From Candidatus Babeliales bacterium (GTDB lineage Bacteria > Babelota > Babeliae > Babelales > Chromulinivoraceae), in contig JAGOSF010000007.1 in assembly GCA_018062405.1 (NCBI GenBank), forward strand, positions 1 through 64,000: a stretch of 64,000 bases of DNA, read 5' to 3'. The notes under the pieces are model-generated. The model did not search any database, was not told the origin of the DNA, and saw nothing but the letters and a program-made list of their open reading frames with translations. The translations under genes were made by a program, and so were the position numbers. Positions 46,201 through 55,634 of this stretch are shown piece by piece. The stretch's first letter is position 1, and every line of letters starts with the position of its first letter.

Positions 46201-47219
46201 TACATCAGGCTATGCTTATTTTGTGTTTCGTTGCAGGAAAATCTGGCGGACACCTTCTCCCTTGTCTTACTCAGGCTGAAAAAATTTTAAAATCAGAGCC
46301 AACAAGTCAGGTTTATCTTTTTTCTTGCGGAACATCACTTGATGAAAAAATCATGCAAAAACATCCATTAGTTCAGCATTATGTACCATCAGTGCTCGAT
46401 GGCATTCCTTATGGGCAACCTTGGTTATTTCCATTCTTTTTTTACCATGCGACGGCCTATTTTTTTAATTCAATCTACAAACTTTGGAATCTGAACCCAG
46501 CAAAAATTATCAGCTTTGGAGGACTCAATTCAATTCCAGTCTGCCTTGCTGGTAAAATCCTAGGCATTCCCTTTGATCTTTATGAACTCAATGTTGAACC
46601 TGGCAAAAGCATTCAATTTTTATCCTATTTTACCGATACGATTCATATCTGTTTTTCACAAACTGCTCAGTTTTTCAAACATAAAAAATGCATCCTTGAA
46701 CCTTATCCAGTTCGATTCACAGACCAAGATCGCAATTACGATAAAGAAAAACTTTTACAAGAATGGTCTCTTCGATCAGATCGAAAAACCATTGTCATTC
46801 TTGGTGGCTCACAAGGATCCCTCTTTTTAAATCAAGCAATCAAAAATTGTTTAGGATCCAACCAAGATCTTGCAAACCAAATTCAAATCATTCATCAAAT
46901 CGGAATCAACGACCAGGCTGACTACCAAGAATTTTATGAACAACATGGCATGCCTGCCGTCGTTTTTGCCTACAACGAACAGCTTCAAAACTTTTATAAT
47001 TTAGCTGACCTCATCATTTGCAGAGCTGGTGCTGGAACTTTATTCGAAGTCGAATTCTTCAAAAAAAATTGCATTATCATCCCACTACAAACAGAACTTA
47101 ATGATCATCAGCTTAAAAATGCTGATGCCATGGCTGCTATGCATCCTGATCTATTTTCTGTTGTTCTGCAAGATGAATGCCCAGAAAAATTGGCGTCAGC
47201 GATAGAAAGTAAAATTTAA
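46188..47219 (+). CDS. murG: MurG-like UDP-GlcNAc transferase
   Basis: MurG transfers GlcNAc to lipid I, making lipid II on the inner face of the membrane. The 343-aa protein has the GT-B fold marks: GKSGGHLLPCLTQA (GGH loop), SFGGLNSIPVCLAG, ILGGSQGSLFLNQA, IHQIG and the donor motif RAGAGTLFEVEFF with the DHQLKNA region. Some consensus residues are changed (RAGAG instead of RAGASTLAE), but the pattern is clear. It overlaps the DciA-like gene, an unusual pairing. An internal ATG eight codons on is an alternative start. The rest of the mur cluster is absent here. Confidence 0.85.
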   Translation: MSAIIHQAMLILCFVAGKSGGHLLPCLTQAEKILKSEPTSQVYLFSCGTSLDEKIMQKHPLVQHYVPSVLDGIPYGQPWLFPFFFYHATAYFFNSIYKLWNLNPAKIISFGGLNSIPVCLAGKILGIPFDLYELNVEPGKSIQFLSYFTDTIHICFSQTAQFFKHKKCILEPYPVRFTDQDRNYDKEKLLQEWSLRSDRKTIVILGGSQGSLFLNQAIKNCLGSNQDLANQIQIIHQIGINDQADYQEFYEQHGMPAVVFAYNEQLQNFYNLADLIICRAGAGTLFEVEFFKKNCIIIPLQTELNDHQLKNADAMAAMHPDLFSVVLQDECPEKLASAIESKI

Positions 47220-47230
47220 AGTATCCCCCA

Positions 47231-47310
47231 TTTTCAACCATGAACAGTGAAAAATTGGGTATAATTTTAACCATATCGGCTAAAATCTATTATTTTCGAC
47301 CATGAAAGTG
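47231..47310 (+). repeat. Pair of direct repeats upstream of the DUF4143 ATPase gene
   Basis: TTTTCAACCATGAACAGTG (47231-47249) and TTTTCGACCATGAAAGTG (47293-47310) lie 62 bases apart, each a few to a dozen bases before a TATAAT. They may be repeated regulator sites or duplicated promoter elements. Confidence 0.5.
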
Positions 47311-47333
47311 TATAATTAGAATTAATTATACAC
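47308..47333 (+). promoter_or_regulatory. Perfect 11-bp inverted repeat over a TATAAT box
   Basis: GTGTATAATTA (47308-47318) and TAATTATACAC (47323-47333) form a perfect dyad with a four-base spacer, and the left arm holds TATAAT. The ATG of the ATPase gene is 27 bases away. This is the usual geometry of an autoregulatory operator on a promoter. Confidence 0.6.
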
Positions 47334-47359
47334 CATGCAAAAAAGTTATGGATTAGAAT

Positions 47360-48979
47360 ATGAAGCGAATTATTGATTATTATCTTTTAGAATGGAAATG
47401 GAGCCGACTACGCAAACCTTTATTATTGCGCGGAGCTCGTCAGGTTGGCAAAACTTATGCAGCTCGACAATTAGGCGCAACCTATGAAAGCTTTGTTGAA
47501 ATCAATTTAGAATATGAACCAGAAACTCATAAAGCTTTTTCTGGCAAACTTGATCCAAAAGAAATAATCACAATTTTATCTGCACAAATCGTTCAAAAAA
47601 TAATCCCGGGAAAAACACTTCTTTTTATTGATGAAATTCAAGCTTGCCCTCAGGCAATTATAGCTTTACGATATTTTTATGAACTTATGCCAGAACTTCA
47701 TATCATTGCAGCTGGTTCATTATTAGATTTTGCAATCGCTCAGGTAGGCGCTCCTGTTGGTAGAATTCAAGCTTTGTACATGCACCCAATTTCATTTATT
47801 GAATACCTTGCAAACACAAACCCAATTATTGTGCAAACTTTTTTAGATCACCCAGCAACAGTACCAATTCAAGAACCTATTCATACAAAATGCTTACAAT
47901 TATTAAGTCGATATTTAGCGATTGGCGGCATGCCTCAAGCAATTCAAGATTGGATTAACTACCAAGATCCTTTAGCAATAAGTTCAATTCATACCAGCAT
48001 TCTTGATTTTTATCGACAAGATTTTAATAAATATGCAAAAAATCATGAAATCAAATATGTTGAAAAAATATTCAATCAAATCCCTCATCAACTTGGGAAT
48101 AAATTTAAATATAGCCTTATCGATGGTGACTATCGCAAACGTGAACTATCTCCGGCTTTAGATCTTTTGATAACTGCAGGCATTGCTCGCAAAGTTTATT
48201 ATGCTGCAGGCCAAGGGGTACCTTTAGGAGCACAACAAAGTGACCTTGATTACAAGGTTATTTTCTTAGATGTTGGATTGGCTCAATCGATTCTAAAACT
48301 AAATCTTGCTCAATGGCTTACTCAACCATTACAAGAATTTATAAATAAAGGCTCTCTTGTCGAAGCTTTTGTCGGACAAGAATTAGCAACCTATTCAAAT
48401 CCTGCAACGGACAATAATTTATATTATTGGCATAAAGATAGTAGCCCTCAACAAGCAGAAATCGATTATCTTCTAGAAATTGAAACGAATATTATTCCGA
48501 TTGAAGTAAAATCTGGTGATGGCAGAACATTAAAAAGCCTCCACCGTTTTCTTGATTTGCACACGCAAAGCCCCTATGGAATTAAATTTTCAACTCAAAA
48601 TTATTTTGTCCACGAAAAGATTCATTCCTTACCGTTGTATGCAATCGCACAGGTAATGAGCAACGCAAATCCTTCTATGAAAAACGCCATACTATCGATG
48701 ATTGCAACTCCAAAAATTATCCATTACCATCCTGATCAATTTTCAAAAATAGAAGACCAGATCATCAACATGAGTCCTTTTCAAGAAGAAGTCGCCATGA
48801 TTATATATCAAGATGATGGATATGAACCTTACTTTAATACCATGATGAATGATTTAAAAAATCATGCCTTTAAAGAAGCTCACGGTATAAATTTGCTACA
48901 AAATCAGCATAAAAATTTACGAATTGTGCAGGTGATGCACAAAGGTAAAATAATATGGCAAAAAGTTATAAGAACCTAA
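47360..48979 (+). CDS. AAA_14/DUF4143 ATPase
   Basis: The 539-aa protein has Walker A RGARQVGKTYAARQLG at the N-terminus, Walker B LLFIDEIQACPQAII, and a C-terminal DUF4143 half with a PD-(D/E)XK-like region (QAEIDYLLEIETNIIPIEVKSGDG). Such ATPases are common in bacteria and archaea, often as several copies per genome, with no agreed role; the tail resembles nuclease folds. It is about 100 aa longer than many relatives: residues of about 430 onward form an additional domain. The gene has a weak ribosome site. An inverted repeat over its -10 box and paired direct repeats suggest self-regulation. Confidence 0.88.
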   Translation: MKRIIDYYLLEWKWSRLRKPLLLRGARQVGKTYAARQLGATYESFVEINLEYEPETHKAFSGKLDPKEIITILSAQIVQKIIPGKTLLFIDEIQACPQAIIALRYFYELMPELHIIAAGSLLDFAIAQVGAPVGRIQALYMHPISFIEYLANTNPIIVQTFLDHPATVPIQEPIHTKCLQLLSRYLAIGGMPQAIQDWINYQDPLAISSIHTSILDFYRQDFNKYAKNHEIKYVEKIFNQIPHQLGNKFKYSLIDGDYRKRELSPALDLLITAGIARKVYYAAGQGVPLGAQQSDLDYKVIFLDVGLAQSILKLNLAQWLTQPLQEFINKGSLVEAFVGQELATYSNPATDNNLYYWHKDSSPQQAEIDYLLEIETNIIPIEVKSGDGRTLKSLHRFLDLHTQSPYGIKFSTQNYFVHEKIHSLPLYAIAQVMSNANPSMKNAILSMIATPKIIHYHPDQFSKIEDQIINMSPFQEEVAMIIYQDDGYEPYFNTMMNDLKNHAFKEAHGINLLQNQHKNLRIVQVMHKGKIIWQKVIRT

Positions 48980-49039
48980 GAGTTCGTGGTCGGAGTTTTA
49001 TCTTGTTACTTTTTTTACAACAAAATAAAACAACACATT

Positions 49040-51292
49040 TTAGTTATCTAAAGTATTAGCGTCCCTATAAGAATAGAGATTAGCATATCCATCTACGGCA
49101 TCATTAGCAGCAGAAGTATCCACCTGAGCTGCAAGCTGATATCCTAATGTATTTTTCAACCTTCTTTTCATGTTTTGTGTGTAAGTCATTGCTTGAGGTT
49201 TTCCGGTAATTTGCTCCAGCGAAACTATCGTGCTTGGCATTTTGTCTATTCCTGATTTACCAAAATCATAAACATATTGATTCATCACCGTCGATAATTT
49301 TAATGGCGGGTATTTCAAACTGATTTTGCCAGAAATAATTGCATTCAAACAACCTTTACCATAACTTGTTAACTGCTGAGTTGTTACGTCAATCAGCTTT
49401 GCATTTCCATACTTCAACAAAAATAGTTCAACTCTTTTTTTCACCGCATCTTTATTTTTCATGTACCCTGCAAACCAATCTTCTACAACTTTTTTCAGGG
49501 CAACTGAAACATCTGCTCCAAGTGAAGCTGTTTTAGCATTATCAAGATAACTGTTCAACAAGGTAATAAGATTATTAAAACTTACCAATGCCGGGGCTAA
49601 AACATAATAAAACCGACCAAAACCCAAACCTTTCGGCATAAAAATATCGGTACCTAGAAGATACCCAATAACTTGCAACTCTTTATCTTCTATAACACCT
49701 TTGCTCACGCTCAAATTACCCATGAGCGTTGCAACCTTTTCTTCTGCTGTTAAAACAGGGTCTATGTTGCCAGCAACTCCTTTTACATCAAGACCATCTT
49801 TATCATCTTTTTGCATCACAAAAGGAGCGTTGACAGCTTTTTTGTATTCATTCATAACATCTTTACCCAAGGACTGTTGTGCAACTTTTCGTACAAAATT
49901 TTCTGCAATTGCATCATCGGTTGTCACAACATAAACAAAATAAACAAACTCATCAGATTGGCTTAATAATGGTCGAGTTAGATTCCACGAAACGGCTTGA
50001 CCTGGTACAACCTTTGAACAAACTGGATTATCACCGCCAAGATACACAACCCATACTTGTCCGAGTAAATCGATGTATCCATCAGCTGGCGAATATTCTG
50101 TTTGCTCAACAGCCTGATACCAAAACGTCGATGGACAAGGTGTTAAATCCCGAGACCTTGGAGTGCTTGCAATGTCATAATTTCCTGGCATTAATCCTTG
50201 CAAAGCAACCTGCATTTTTTTATCTGCTTGCTGAAAAATTTCGATGGTGTAAGGTTTGCCTTCAAATCCATCTGACGGCAATTTTAAGGTCTGAAAATCG
50301 TCATACTTTTGAGATATAGGATTATAAGCCGCAAAGGTTATCGTATTTGGTCGCAATGAAAACATTGGAGGTGCTTCACTTTTTTCTGTAGCATCGGTTG
50401 AAGTTACATTATTTTCATCTGCAAGTTTCTTTGATGCATCTGCCGGAACAGTTTTCGCTGTTAATGTAACAGCACCTACTCCAGCTTGAATAACAACATT
50501 TCCAGTTTCAGATGAAGCTTTTTTGTCATCTTGAGCATTGAAAGATTGACTACCTGCTACAGCCAACTTCATCGTTCCTGCAGAATCTTTGCCTGATGTT
50601 GATTTTTTTTCTTGTGGCGTTGGCAGCCCCAATGAATTATGAGAGTATTTTTCTACGGTAAAACTATAAGGCTGCGTTCCATAAGTCAACGAGACTTTTA
50701 CATTGACTCCAGAACTATTAAAAAAATTAAGAACCGATAGTTGTGAACCAATCGATACCGAACCTTTTTTTGCACTATCAGTTTCAGAAGGATTTTGATA
50801 TCCAACAATTTCAACTTCTGGATCATAAGCAAAATCACCTTTAGAAAAATTTCTTCTGGTGTAGGTATGATAATAATAAACATTTGGATCATTTTTTTCT
50901 AAAGGAAGTTGCGTTAAAAACTGTGTATAAATTGGATGTTCATGCGCTGGTGAACGATCAGAAATATAAAAATGAAAATAATAATCTTGTTTATGATACG
51001 CTACTTTTGAAGGATACCCGTCAGCTTCAAAAATAGAGGGTAACTTTTTTCTACCAAAAAATGCTTTTGCGCTTCTAAAATATCCACCCATGAATGAAGC
51101 GATACCTTCTTGTTCGACATACATTGGAATATGAGCATCATTCCAAACTTCATAACTATAAACATACCCATGAGGAGGGACACCAAAAGATTCTCCCATG
51201 CCTTCGATCATGGCTTTTATATCTAATCCAAAGCTTAATGAAGAATATAAAGACACCATAATTGATAATGCAATATACGAACTTTTCTTCAC
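49040..51292 (-). CDS. Large exported protein of unknown function (750 aa)
   Basis: The start is GTG at 51292, preceded by AAAGGAGATC, one of the best ribosome sites in the window. A signal peptide (YIALSIMVSLYSSLSFG) follows. The mature protein is predicted soluble: an N-terminal part with PPHGYVYSYEVWNDAHIPMY and SNRSPAHEHPIY-like His/Tyr patches, a Ser/Ala/Lys-rich linker at about 230-310, then a mixed domain and a helical C-terminal half. No catalytic or binding motif is recognised. It may be secreted or periplasmic. It converges on the ATPase gene and is 78 bases downstream of the PBP1A gene. Confidence 0.65.
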   Translation of the reverse strand: MKKSSYIALSIMVSLYSSLSFGLDIKAMIEGMGESFGVPPHGYVYSYEVWNDAHIPMYVEQEGIASFMGGYFRSAKAFFGRKKLPSIFEADGYPSKVAYHKQDYYFHFYISDRSPAHEHPIYTQFLTQLPLEKNDPNVYYYHTYTRRNFSKGDFAYDPEVEIVGYQNPSETDSAKKGSVSIGSQLSVLNFFNSSGVNVKVSLTYGTQPYSFTVEKYSHNSLGLPTPQEKKSTSGKDSAGTMKLAVAGSQSFNAQDDKKASSETGNVVIQAGVGAVTLTAKTVPADASKKLADENNVTSTDATEKSEAPPMFSLRPNTITFAAYNPISQKYDDFQTLKLPSDGFEGKPYTIEIFQQADKKMQVALQGLMPGNYDIASTPRSRDLTPCPSTFWYQAVEQTEYSPADGYIDLLGQVWVVYLGGDNPVCSKVVPGQAVSWNLTRPLLSQSDEFVYFVYVVTTDDAIAENFVRKVAQQSLGKDVMNEYKKAVNAPFVMQKDDKDGLDVKGVAGNIDPVLTAEEKVATLMGNLSVSKGVIEDKELQVIGYLLGTDIFMPKGLGFGRFYYVLAPALVSFNNLITLLNSYLDNAKTASLGADVSVALKKVVEDWFAGYMKNKDAVKKRVELFLLKYGNAKLIDVTTQQLTSYGKGCLNAIISGKISLKYPPLKLSTVMNQYVYDFGKSGIDKMPSTIVSLEQITGKPQAMTYTQNMKRRLKNTLGYQLAAQVDTSAANDAVDGYANLYSYRDANTLDN

Positions 51293-51369
51293 GATCTGAT
51301 CTCCTTTTTTAAAAGATCATAAAAAAACTTTAAGTCTTTAATTTTTTTACCACACTAAAAAAATTAATG

Positions 51370-53268
51370 CTATGAAATCAAGAGAGATATAAGTTCAGGA
51401 TTTTTTTTGTCATAACAAATTTGTCCTGTTTTAGCATCAACAGAAACTTCTTGTAATGTTGGGTCATAATAAAAATGTTGTATATTTTTTGTTACTAATT
51501 TATTAAAACCAAACCAAATCGGAAACGAAGTTCGAGATCCATAGACCTTTTCTCCAAGCGGCTGGTTATTATCCAACCCAATACAAATTCCAGTCGTCAA
51601 CTCTGGCGTTGACCCACAAAACCAACACGTACGAGAATCATTAGTCGTACCTGTTTTCCCAACAGCATCTCCACCAACCCATTGCTCTCCGACAGTTTTT
51701 TTTAACCGATTCATACCTAAGCTTAAAACTTTTAAAACCTGGCTAGAAATTTTATTATCCATAACCTGTTCTTTTAATGGATGAGCTTTATAAATTTTAA
51801 CACCTAACTCATCTTTAACCCACCGTACATAATGAGGCTCTACATAAACTCCATGATTAGCCCAAATATTAAATGCTGCAACAGCCTGTTGTAGCGTTGC
51901 ATCAACACAACCCAAAGCAAGAGATGGATACGGTTGCAATTCAGAAGATATGTGCAAGCGAGAAGCCATTTCGATCACTTTTTCAACACCAACATCTAAA
52001 AGAGTTTGAACAGCAATTGTATTATTTGAATAGGATAAAGCGCGAGCAAGCGTCATTTCACCAATAAATTTTCTTGTATTGTTTTGAGGTGTCCACACTT
52101 GATTTCCTTGTCTAATTTCGATCGGCTCATCAATTTTTGTATCGATAAACGAAGCGCCATGTTCAAGCGCTGTTGCATAAACGAATGGTTTAAAAATAGA
52201 ACCCATTTGTCGTTTTGCTTGAGTCACTCGATTAAATTTTGACTCGAGAAAATCATAGCCCCCAACCAATGCTTTAATTTCCCCAGTCGCTGGAGTGATC
52301 GATAACATCCCACCATCAACACCAGGAAATAATTTTTCTTTCAATATGGTAACTTGGTCATGAAAACTTTTTTCAGCAGCTTTTTGAATATCATAATTAA
52401 TCGTTGTCTGAATTATCAAACCACCAGAATATAACTGTTGTTTACCAACATACTCTTCTAAATATATCCGTATCATCTCTTTAAGATGAGGCGCGATTGT
52501 TTCAACTGATGGCTGTTGAACTTCCAGCTGTAAAGCCTGTGCCTGCAAACAACTCGTATCATCAATAAAACCTCGGCGCTGCATCAATCGCAGAACAACA
52601 TTTCTTCTTTTTTGAGCCTTTGCTGGCGATGAGATAGGAGAGTAATGAGTTGGAGATCGAACCATGCCAGCTAAAACAGCAGATTCATCCAATGATAAAT
52701 CTTGAACATTTTTATTCCAGAATCGTTGTGATGCAGCTTGAACCCCATAAATTCCATAACCAAAATAAACGTGGTTTAAATAGGTTTCTAAAATTTGATT
52801 TTTTGTAAATTGAAATTCAACTAACAAAGCAAAAAGCTGCTCTTTAACTTTTCGTTTAAAAGTTTTTTTTGCATCAAAAAATAAAAGACGAACCAACTGC
52901 TGTGTAATCGTGCTTGCACCTTGTACTTTTTTACCATGATATAAATTCACGAAGACAGAACGACAGATTCCACGAATTGATAATCCATGATGTTCATAAA
53001 ATTTATGATCTTCTGTTGCTAAAAAAGCATCGAGTAATGATTGTGGCATCTGCTCAAGTGAAACAAATTTTCGACGATCGAGTTGAAATCGCCCCCATTC
53101 ACGACCTTGGTCATCAAGTAAAATAGATGGCTTGCCAGGATTGTAGTTTTCGAGCACAGAAAAATCGATAGCTCTGCTTGAAAGCACAAAAACTAACCCT
53201 CCAGCTAAAAAAGCTGTTAATAAAAAACCAGCAATAAATATATTTTTTGCTACACTTTGTAGATGCAA
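51370..53268 (-). CDS. mrcA: Class A penicillin-binding protein (PBP1A type)
   Basis: The enzyme polymerises lipid II and cross-links peptidoglycan. The 632-aa protein has one membrane anchor (FIAGFLLTAFLAGGLVF), a GT51 transglycosylase domain with EDHKFYEHHGLS, GASTITQQLVR and FQFTKNQILETYLN, and a transpeptidase domain. The latter has all three active-site motifs: SIFK in MGSIFKPF, SNN in SYSNNTIAVQ and KTG in VGKTGTTND. It is complete and presumably active, so the organism makes peptidoglycan. It is divergent from the small membrane gene at 53317. Confidence 0.95.
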   Translation of the reverse strand: MHLQSVAKNIFIAGFLLTAFLAGGLVFVLSSRAIDFSVLENYNPGKPSILLDDQGREWGRFQLDRRKFVSLEQMPQSLLDAFLATEDHKFYEHHGLSIRGICRSVFVNLYHGKKVQGASTITQQLVRLLFFDAKKTFKRKVKEQLFALLVEFQFTKNQILETYLNHVYFGYGIYGVQAASQRFWNKNVQDLSLDESAVLAGMVRSPTHYSPISSPAKAQKRRNVVLRLMQRRGFIDDTSCLQAQALQLEVQQPSVETIAPHLKEMIRIYLEEYVGKQQLYSGGLIIQTTINYDIQKAAEKSFHDQVTILKEKLFPGVDGGMLSITPATGEIKALVGGYDFLESKFNRVTQAKRQMGSIFKPFVYATALEHGASFIDTKIDEPIEIRQGNQVWTPQNNTRKFIGEMTLARALSYSNNTIAVQTLLDVGVEKVIEMASRLHISSELQPYPSLALGCVDATLQQAVAAFNIWANHGVYVEPHYVRWVKDELGVKIYKAHPLKEQVMDNKISSQVLKVLSLGMNRLKKTVGEQWVGGDAVGKTGTTNDSRTCWFCGSTPELTTGICIGLDNNQPLGEKVYGSRTSFPIWFGFNKLVTKNIQHFYYDPTLQEVSVDAKTGQICYDKKNPELISLLIS

Positions 53269-53316
53269 GAAATTACACCTTAATTTTAAAGAAACATTTT
53301 AAACTATTGAAAAATT

Positions 53317-53790
53317 ATGACACAACAACAAATAAAAAACAGTTTTTTTATCTGCTTATCAATTTTAATTTTTATCGTTGATCTTTCTTTGTTTGCAATA
53401 TTACAGCAACATCTTTTGCTACTGCTCCATTGTTTTATCGTTCTTCTCATGGCGCACCAATACCAAAACCGAATTATATTCCCGCCATTGTTTTTACTTT
53501 CTCTGCTTTCGTATCTTGATACCAACATCTTTGGATCATGCTTAATTTACATGCTCCCCACCCTATTTTTAGCAAAATACTTTAAAGAACATTTGCAAAA
53601 CAAAACAGTAATTCCTTATTTGCTCCTCATCACCAGTTTTATTATTAAATATTGGACACTCAATTTTATCAAGATCCCTCAATTAAGCTGGCAACATTGT
53701 CTAATGTTTATGATCTATAACTTAATTTGTCTGATTTTTTTTAATACCATGCTCAATTATGGGCAACAAAGATTCTGTGACCCAAAATAA
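53317..53790 (+). CDS. Polytopic membrane protein, possibly MreD-like
   Basis: The 157-aa protein has about five hydrophobic segments with short connecting loops. Size, topology and the position divergent from a PBP gene fit MreD, the small membrane protein of the rod-shape complex, but no diagnostic motif is visible and mreB/mreC are not adjacent. A strong terminator follows. Treat it as a hypothetical membrane protein. Confidence 0.5.
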   Translation: MTQQQIKNSFFICLSILIFIVDLSLFAILQQHLLLLLHCFIVLLMAHQYQNRIIFPPLFLLSLLSYLDTNIFGSCLIYMLPTLFLAKYFKEHLQNKTVIPYLLLITSFIIKYWTLNFIKIPQLSWQHCLMFMIYNLICLIFFNTMLNYGQQRFCDPK

Positions 53791-53840
53791 CTTCGACACA
53801 AATTTTCTATATGATATAATTTTAAAGATAAAAATTATAA

Positions 53841-53872
53841 AATAAGCCTATCTTACTGATAGGCTTATTTTA
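53841..53872 (+). terminator. Terminator of the small membrane protein gene
   Basis: AATAAGCCTATC (53841-53852) and GATAGGCTTATT (53858-53869) form a perfect 12-pair stem with a TTACT loop and a trailing TTTA. Confidence 0.85.
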
Positions 53873-53919
53873 TGACAATCTCAACGACATAACTTATTTT
53901 TTACTCAGGAATTATCTTC

Positions 53920-54465
53920 GTGCATAAAAACAAATTCTTACAATTTTTATTTTTCTTATCTTTCATCATGAATTCAACAGCAATTGTAACTCAGCACGAC
54001 AATAAAGATTTTCAAGAAAATATAGACATTGCACAATATATCATAGCTCAAAATCCACTGCTTAAACCAATACTAAAAGACTCACTCAATGAAGTTGCTG
54101 ATATAAAAAAAGGTCTAGCTCAAAAGCTAGAATATATATCAGAAGCAGAAAAAATCGCTATTTCTACTCAAAAGTTTCTTCAAAGGCTAAGCTTTTACGC
54201 ATGCCCAGAAGATCAAAGAAAATTAACCGAAAAATTTCTATTTCAATGTCCTGAATGTTTTGATTTCCTCATCGCAATTCACAAGCAAAAAACAGCTTTT
54301 GAAGAAGAAGCTGCAGAAGAAGAAATAGAATTTATACAAGAAAATAAAAAACAACATGAAACAAATTTAGGTGCATGGGCAAAAAAAATCTTTAAGGCAA
54401 ATGAAAAATTTAATGAAGAACGTTATATTACTATAGAGACTTCAAGAAAATCTCGACAGAAATAA
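53920..54465 (+). CDS. Exported helical protein of unknown function (181 aa)
   Basis: The start is GTG at 53920 with AGGA upstream. A signal peptide (FLQFLFFLSFIMNSTA) is followed by a soluble, Glu/Lys-rich helical protein. It carries three Cys in the middle (YACPEDQRK, FQCPECFDFL) and an acidic stretch (EEEAAEEEIEFI). The CPEC pair might bind metal or form a disulfide. No family is recognised. It ends about 45 bases before the RNase P RNA gene. Confidence 0.6.
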   Translation: MHKNKFLQFLFFLSFIMNSTAIVTQHDNKDFQENIDIAQYIIAQNPLLKPILKDSLNEVADIKKGLAQKLEYISEAEKIAISTQKFLQRLSFYACPEDQRKLTEKFLFQCPECFDFLIAIHKQKTAFEEEAAEEEIEFIQENKKQHETNLGAWAKKIFKANEKFNEERYITIETSRKSRQK

Positions 54466-54495
54466 AGCTTATTTTTATCAATTTATTTTTTCTGC

Positions 54496-54501
54496 TATAC
54501 T
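54496..54501 (+). promoter_or_regulatory. -10 box of rnpB
   Basis: TATACT ends eight bases before the first base of the RNase P RNA stem. No strong -35 box is visible at proper spacing, only T-rich sequence. Confidence 0.55.
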
Positions 54502-54508
54502 AAAATTT

Positions 54509-54862
54509 GAGTAGAGTAACCTAGGCAATCGCTTGTGATGAAAATTATGAGAGGAAAGTCCGGACTCCTAACGAAAAGATGCCCTGGAAGAAGAAGTTCA
54601 ATCAGGGGGAGCGTGAGTTCACGGAAAGTGTCACAGAAAATAACCACCTATCATGGAAACATGAAAGGAAAGGGTGAAAATGTGTGGTAAGAGCGCACAG
54701 GCAATTTTAGTAATAACGTTGCAGGATAAACCCCATCTGGAGCAAGACAAAGCATGGAACTGGCCTTTCGTTGCCTATAGTTTCAGGGTATGTCGCACAG
54801 ATAAATGGTTGCCACTGTATCAAAAATACAGAACAGAATCCGGCTTATTGTTTACTCTGCTC
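54509..54862 (+). ncRNA. rnpB: RNase P RNA (bacterial type A)
   Basis: This is the catalytic RNA that trims tRNA 5' ends. The conserved core GAGAGGAAAGTCCGGACTCC starts about 40 bases in, ACAGAA with the conserved 3' GTCGCACAG-like and CCGGCTTA elements sits near the end, and the termini pair as P1: GAGTAGAGTAA (54509 on) with TTTACTCTGCTC (to 54862). The length of about 354 bases is normal. The 3' end lies 23 bases before the PASTA gene start. A small ORF at 54674-54883 falls inside it and is spurious. Confidence 0.95.
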
Positions 54863-54885
54863 AATCAAAATTTAGAAAGATAAAT

Positions 54886-55602
54886 ATGAAGCAAAAAGTA
54901 TGCCTGTTTTTTTCTCAAACTTTATGGACATTGCCATTTCTGGCATTTTTAATCGGCTATTTTTCTTTACAACATTTCATTATAGATTCTATTATTCAAA
55001 CCCCAGATCTTGTTGGTAAAGACCTTTTACAGGCTACAAAGATCTGCTCAGACCAAAAATTAAATTTACGAATTATTGCAGAAAAAGAAATTGCTGACGC
55101 AAAACCTGGCACGATTATTAAACAAAATCCATTACCAAAAAGCTCCATAAAAACAGATCAATCGGTTTTTATCGTCATCACAAAACTCCCAAGACCTGTG
55201 ACAGCACCAACCTTCATCAATAAAAAGCATGAACAGATCGAAAAAGAATGCAAAGAAACAGGAATTAAAAATAGATTTTATTTTTTACCAACAAACCATC
55301 CAACTGGACAATGCTTTGCACAAATGCCAGAACCGCAAGAACTTCTTGAAGATAAAAAAATGAGTTGCTATATTTCGACAGGCAATCAAAATCAGTATCT
55401 TTTTCCAGACTTGACTGGTAACAACTTGCAAGATGTTATGAGTTTTTTAGAGCAGTATAAAATTCAAAGTGAAGTCTATCACAAAGATCAAAAACTCACG
55501 CCACCTTATCAACAAAAATTTACCGTCAATTATCAAAAGCCATTGCCCGGAACGCTCATAATTCCAAACAATAAATTATACGTCCAACTACAAGTCATTT
55601 AA
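54886..55602 (+). CDS. Membrane protein with three PASTA domains, no kinase
   Basis: PASTA domains bind muropeptides or beta-lactam-like ligands and usually hang from Ser/Thr kinases or PBPs. This 238-aa protein has an N-terminal anchor (LWTLPFLAFLIGYFSL) and three PASTA-like units: the first from TPDLVGKDLLQATKIC, the second from PVTAPTFINKK, the third from YLFPDLTGNNLQDVM. No kinase or transpeptidase domain is attached. The start is ATG at 54886; the frame is open further upstream but that part lies in rnpB. It probably senses or scaffolds cell-wall synthesis in the periplasm. It could be co-transcribed with rnpB. Confidence 0.82.
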   Translation: MKQKVCLFFSQTLWTLPFLAFLIGYFSLQHFIIDSIIQTPDLVGKDLLQATKICSDQKLNLRIIAEKEIADAKPGTIIKQNPLPKSSIKTDQSVFIVITKLPRPVTAPTFINKKHEQIEKECKETGIKNRFYFLPTNHPTGQCFAQMPEPQELLEDKKMSCYISTGNQNQYLFPDLTGNNLQDVMSFLEQYKIQSEVYHKDQKLTPPYQQKFTVNYQKPLPGTLIIPNNKLYVQLQVI

Positions 55603-55634
55603 TTTATTATTTCTTAACTTGAGCACAACCAAAT

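Noticed and set aside
54674-54883. ORF within the RNase P RNA gene
   Set aside because: It lies inside a conserved structured RNA, so the reading frame is fortuitous.
54805-54885. N-terminal extension of the PASTA protein
   Set aside because: It overlaps rnpB. The ATG at 54886 gives a proper membrane anchor at the N-terminus.
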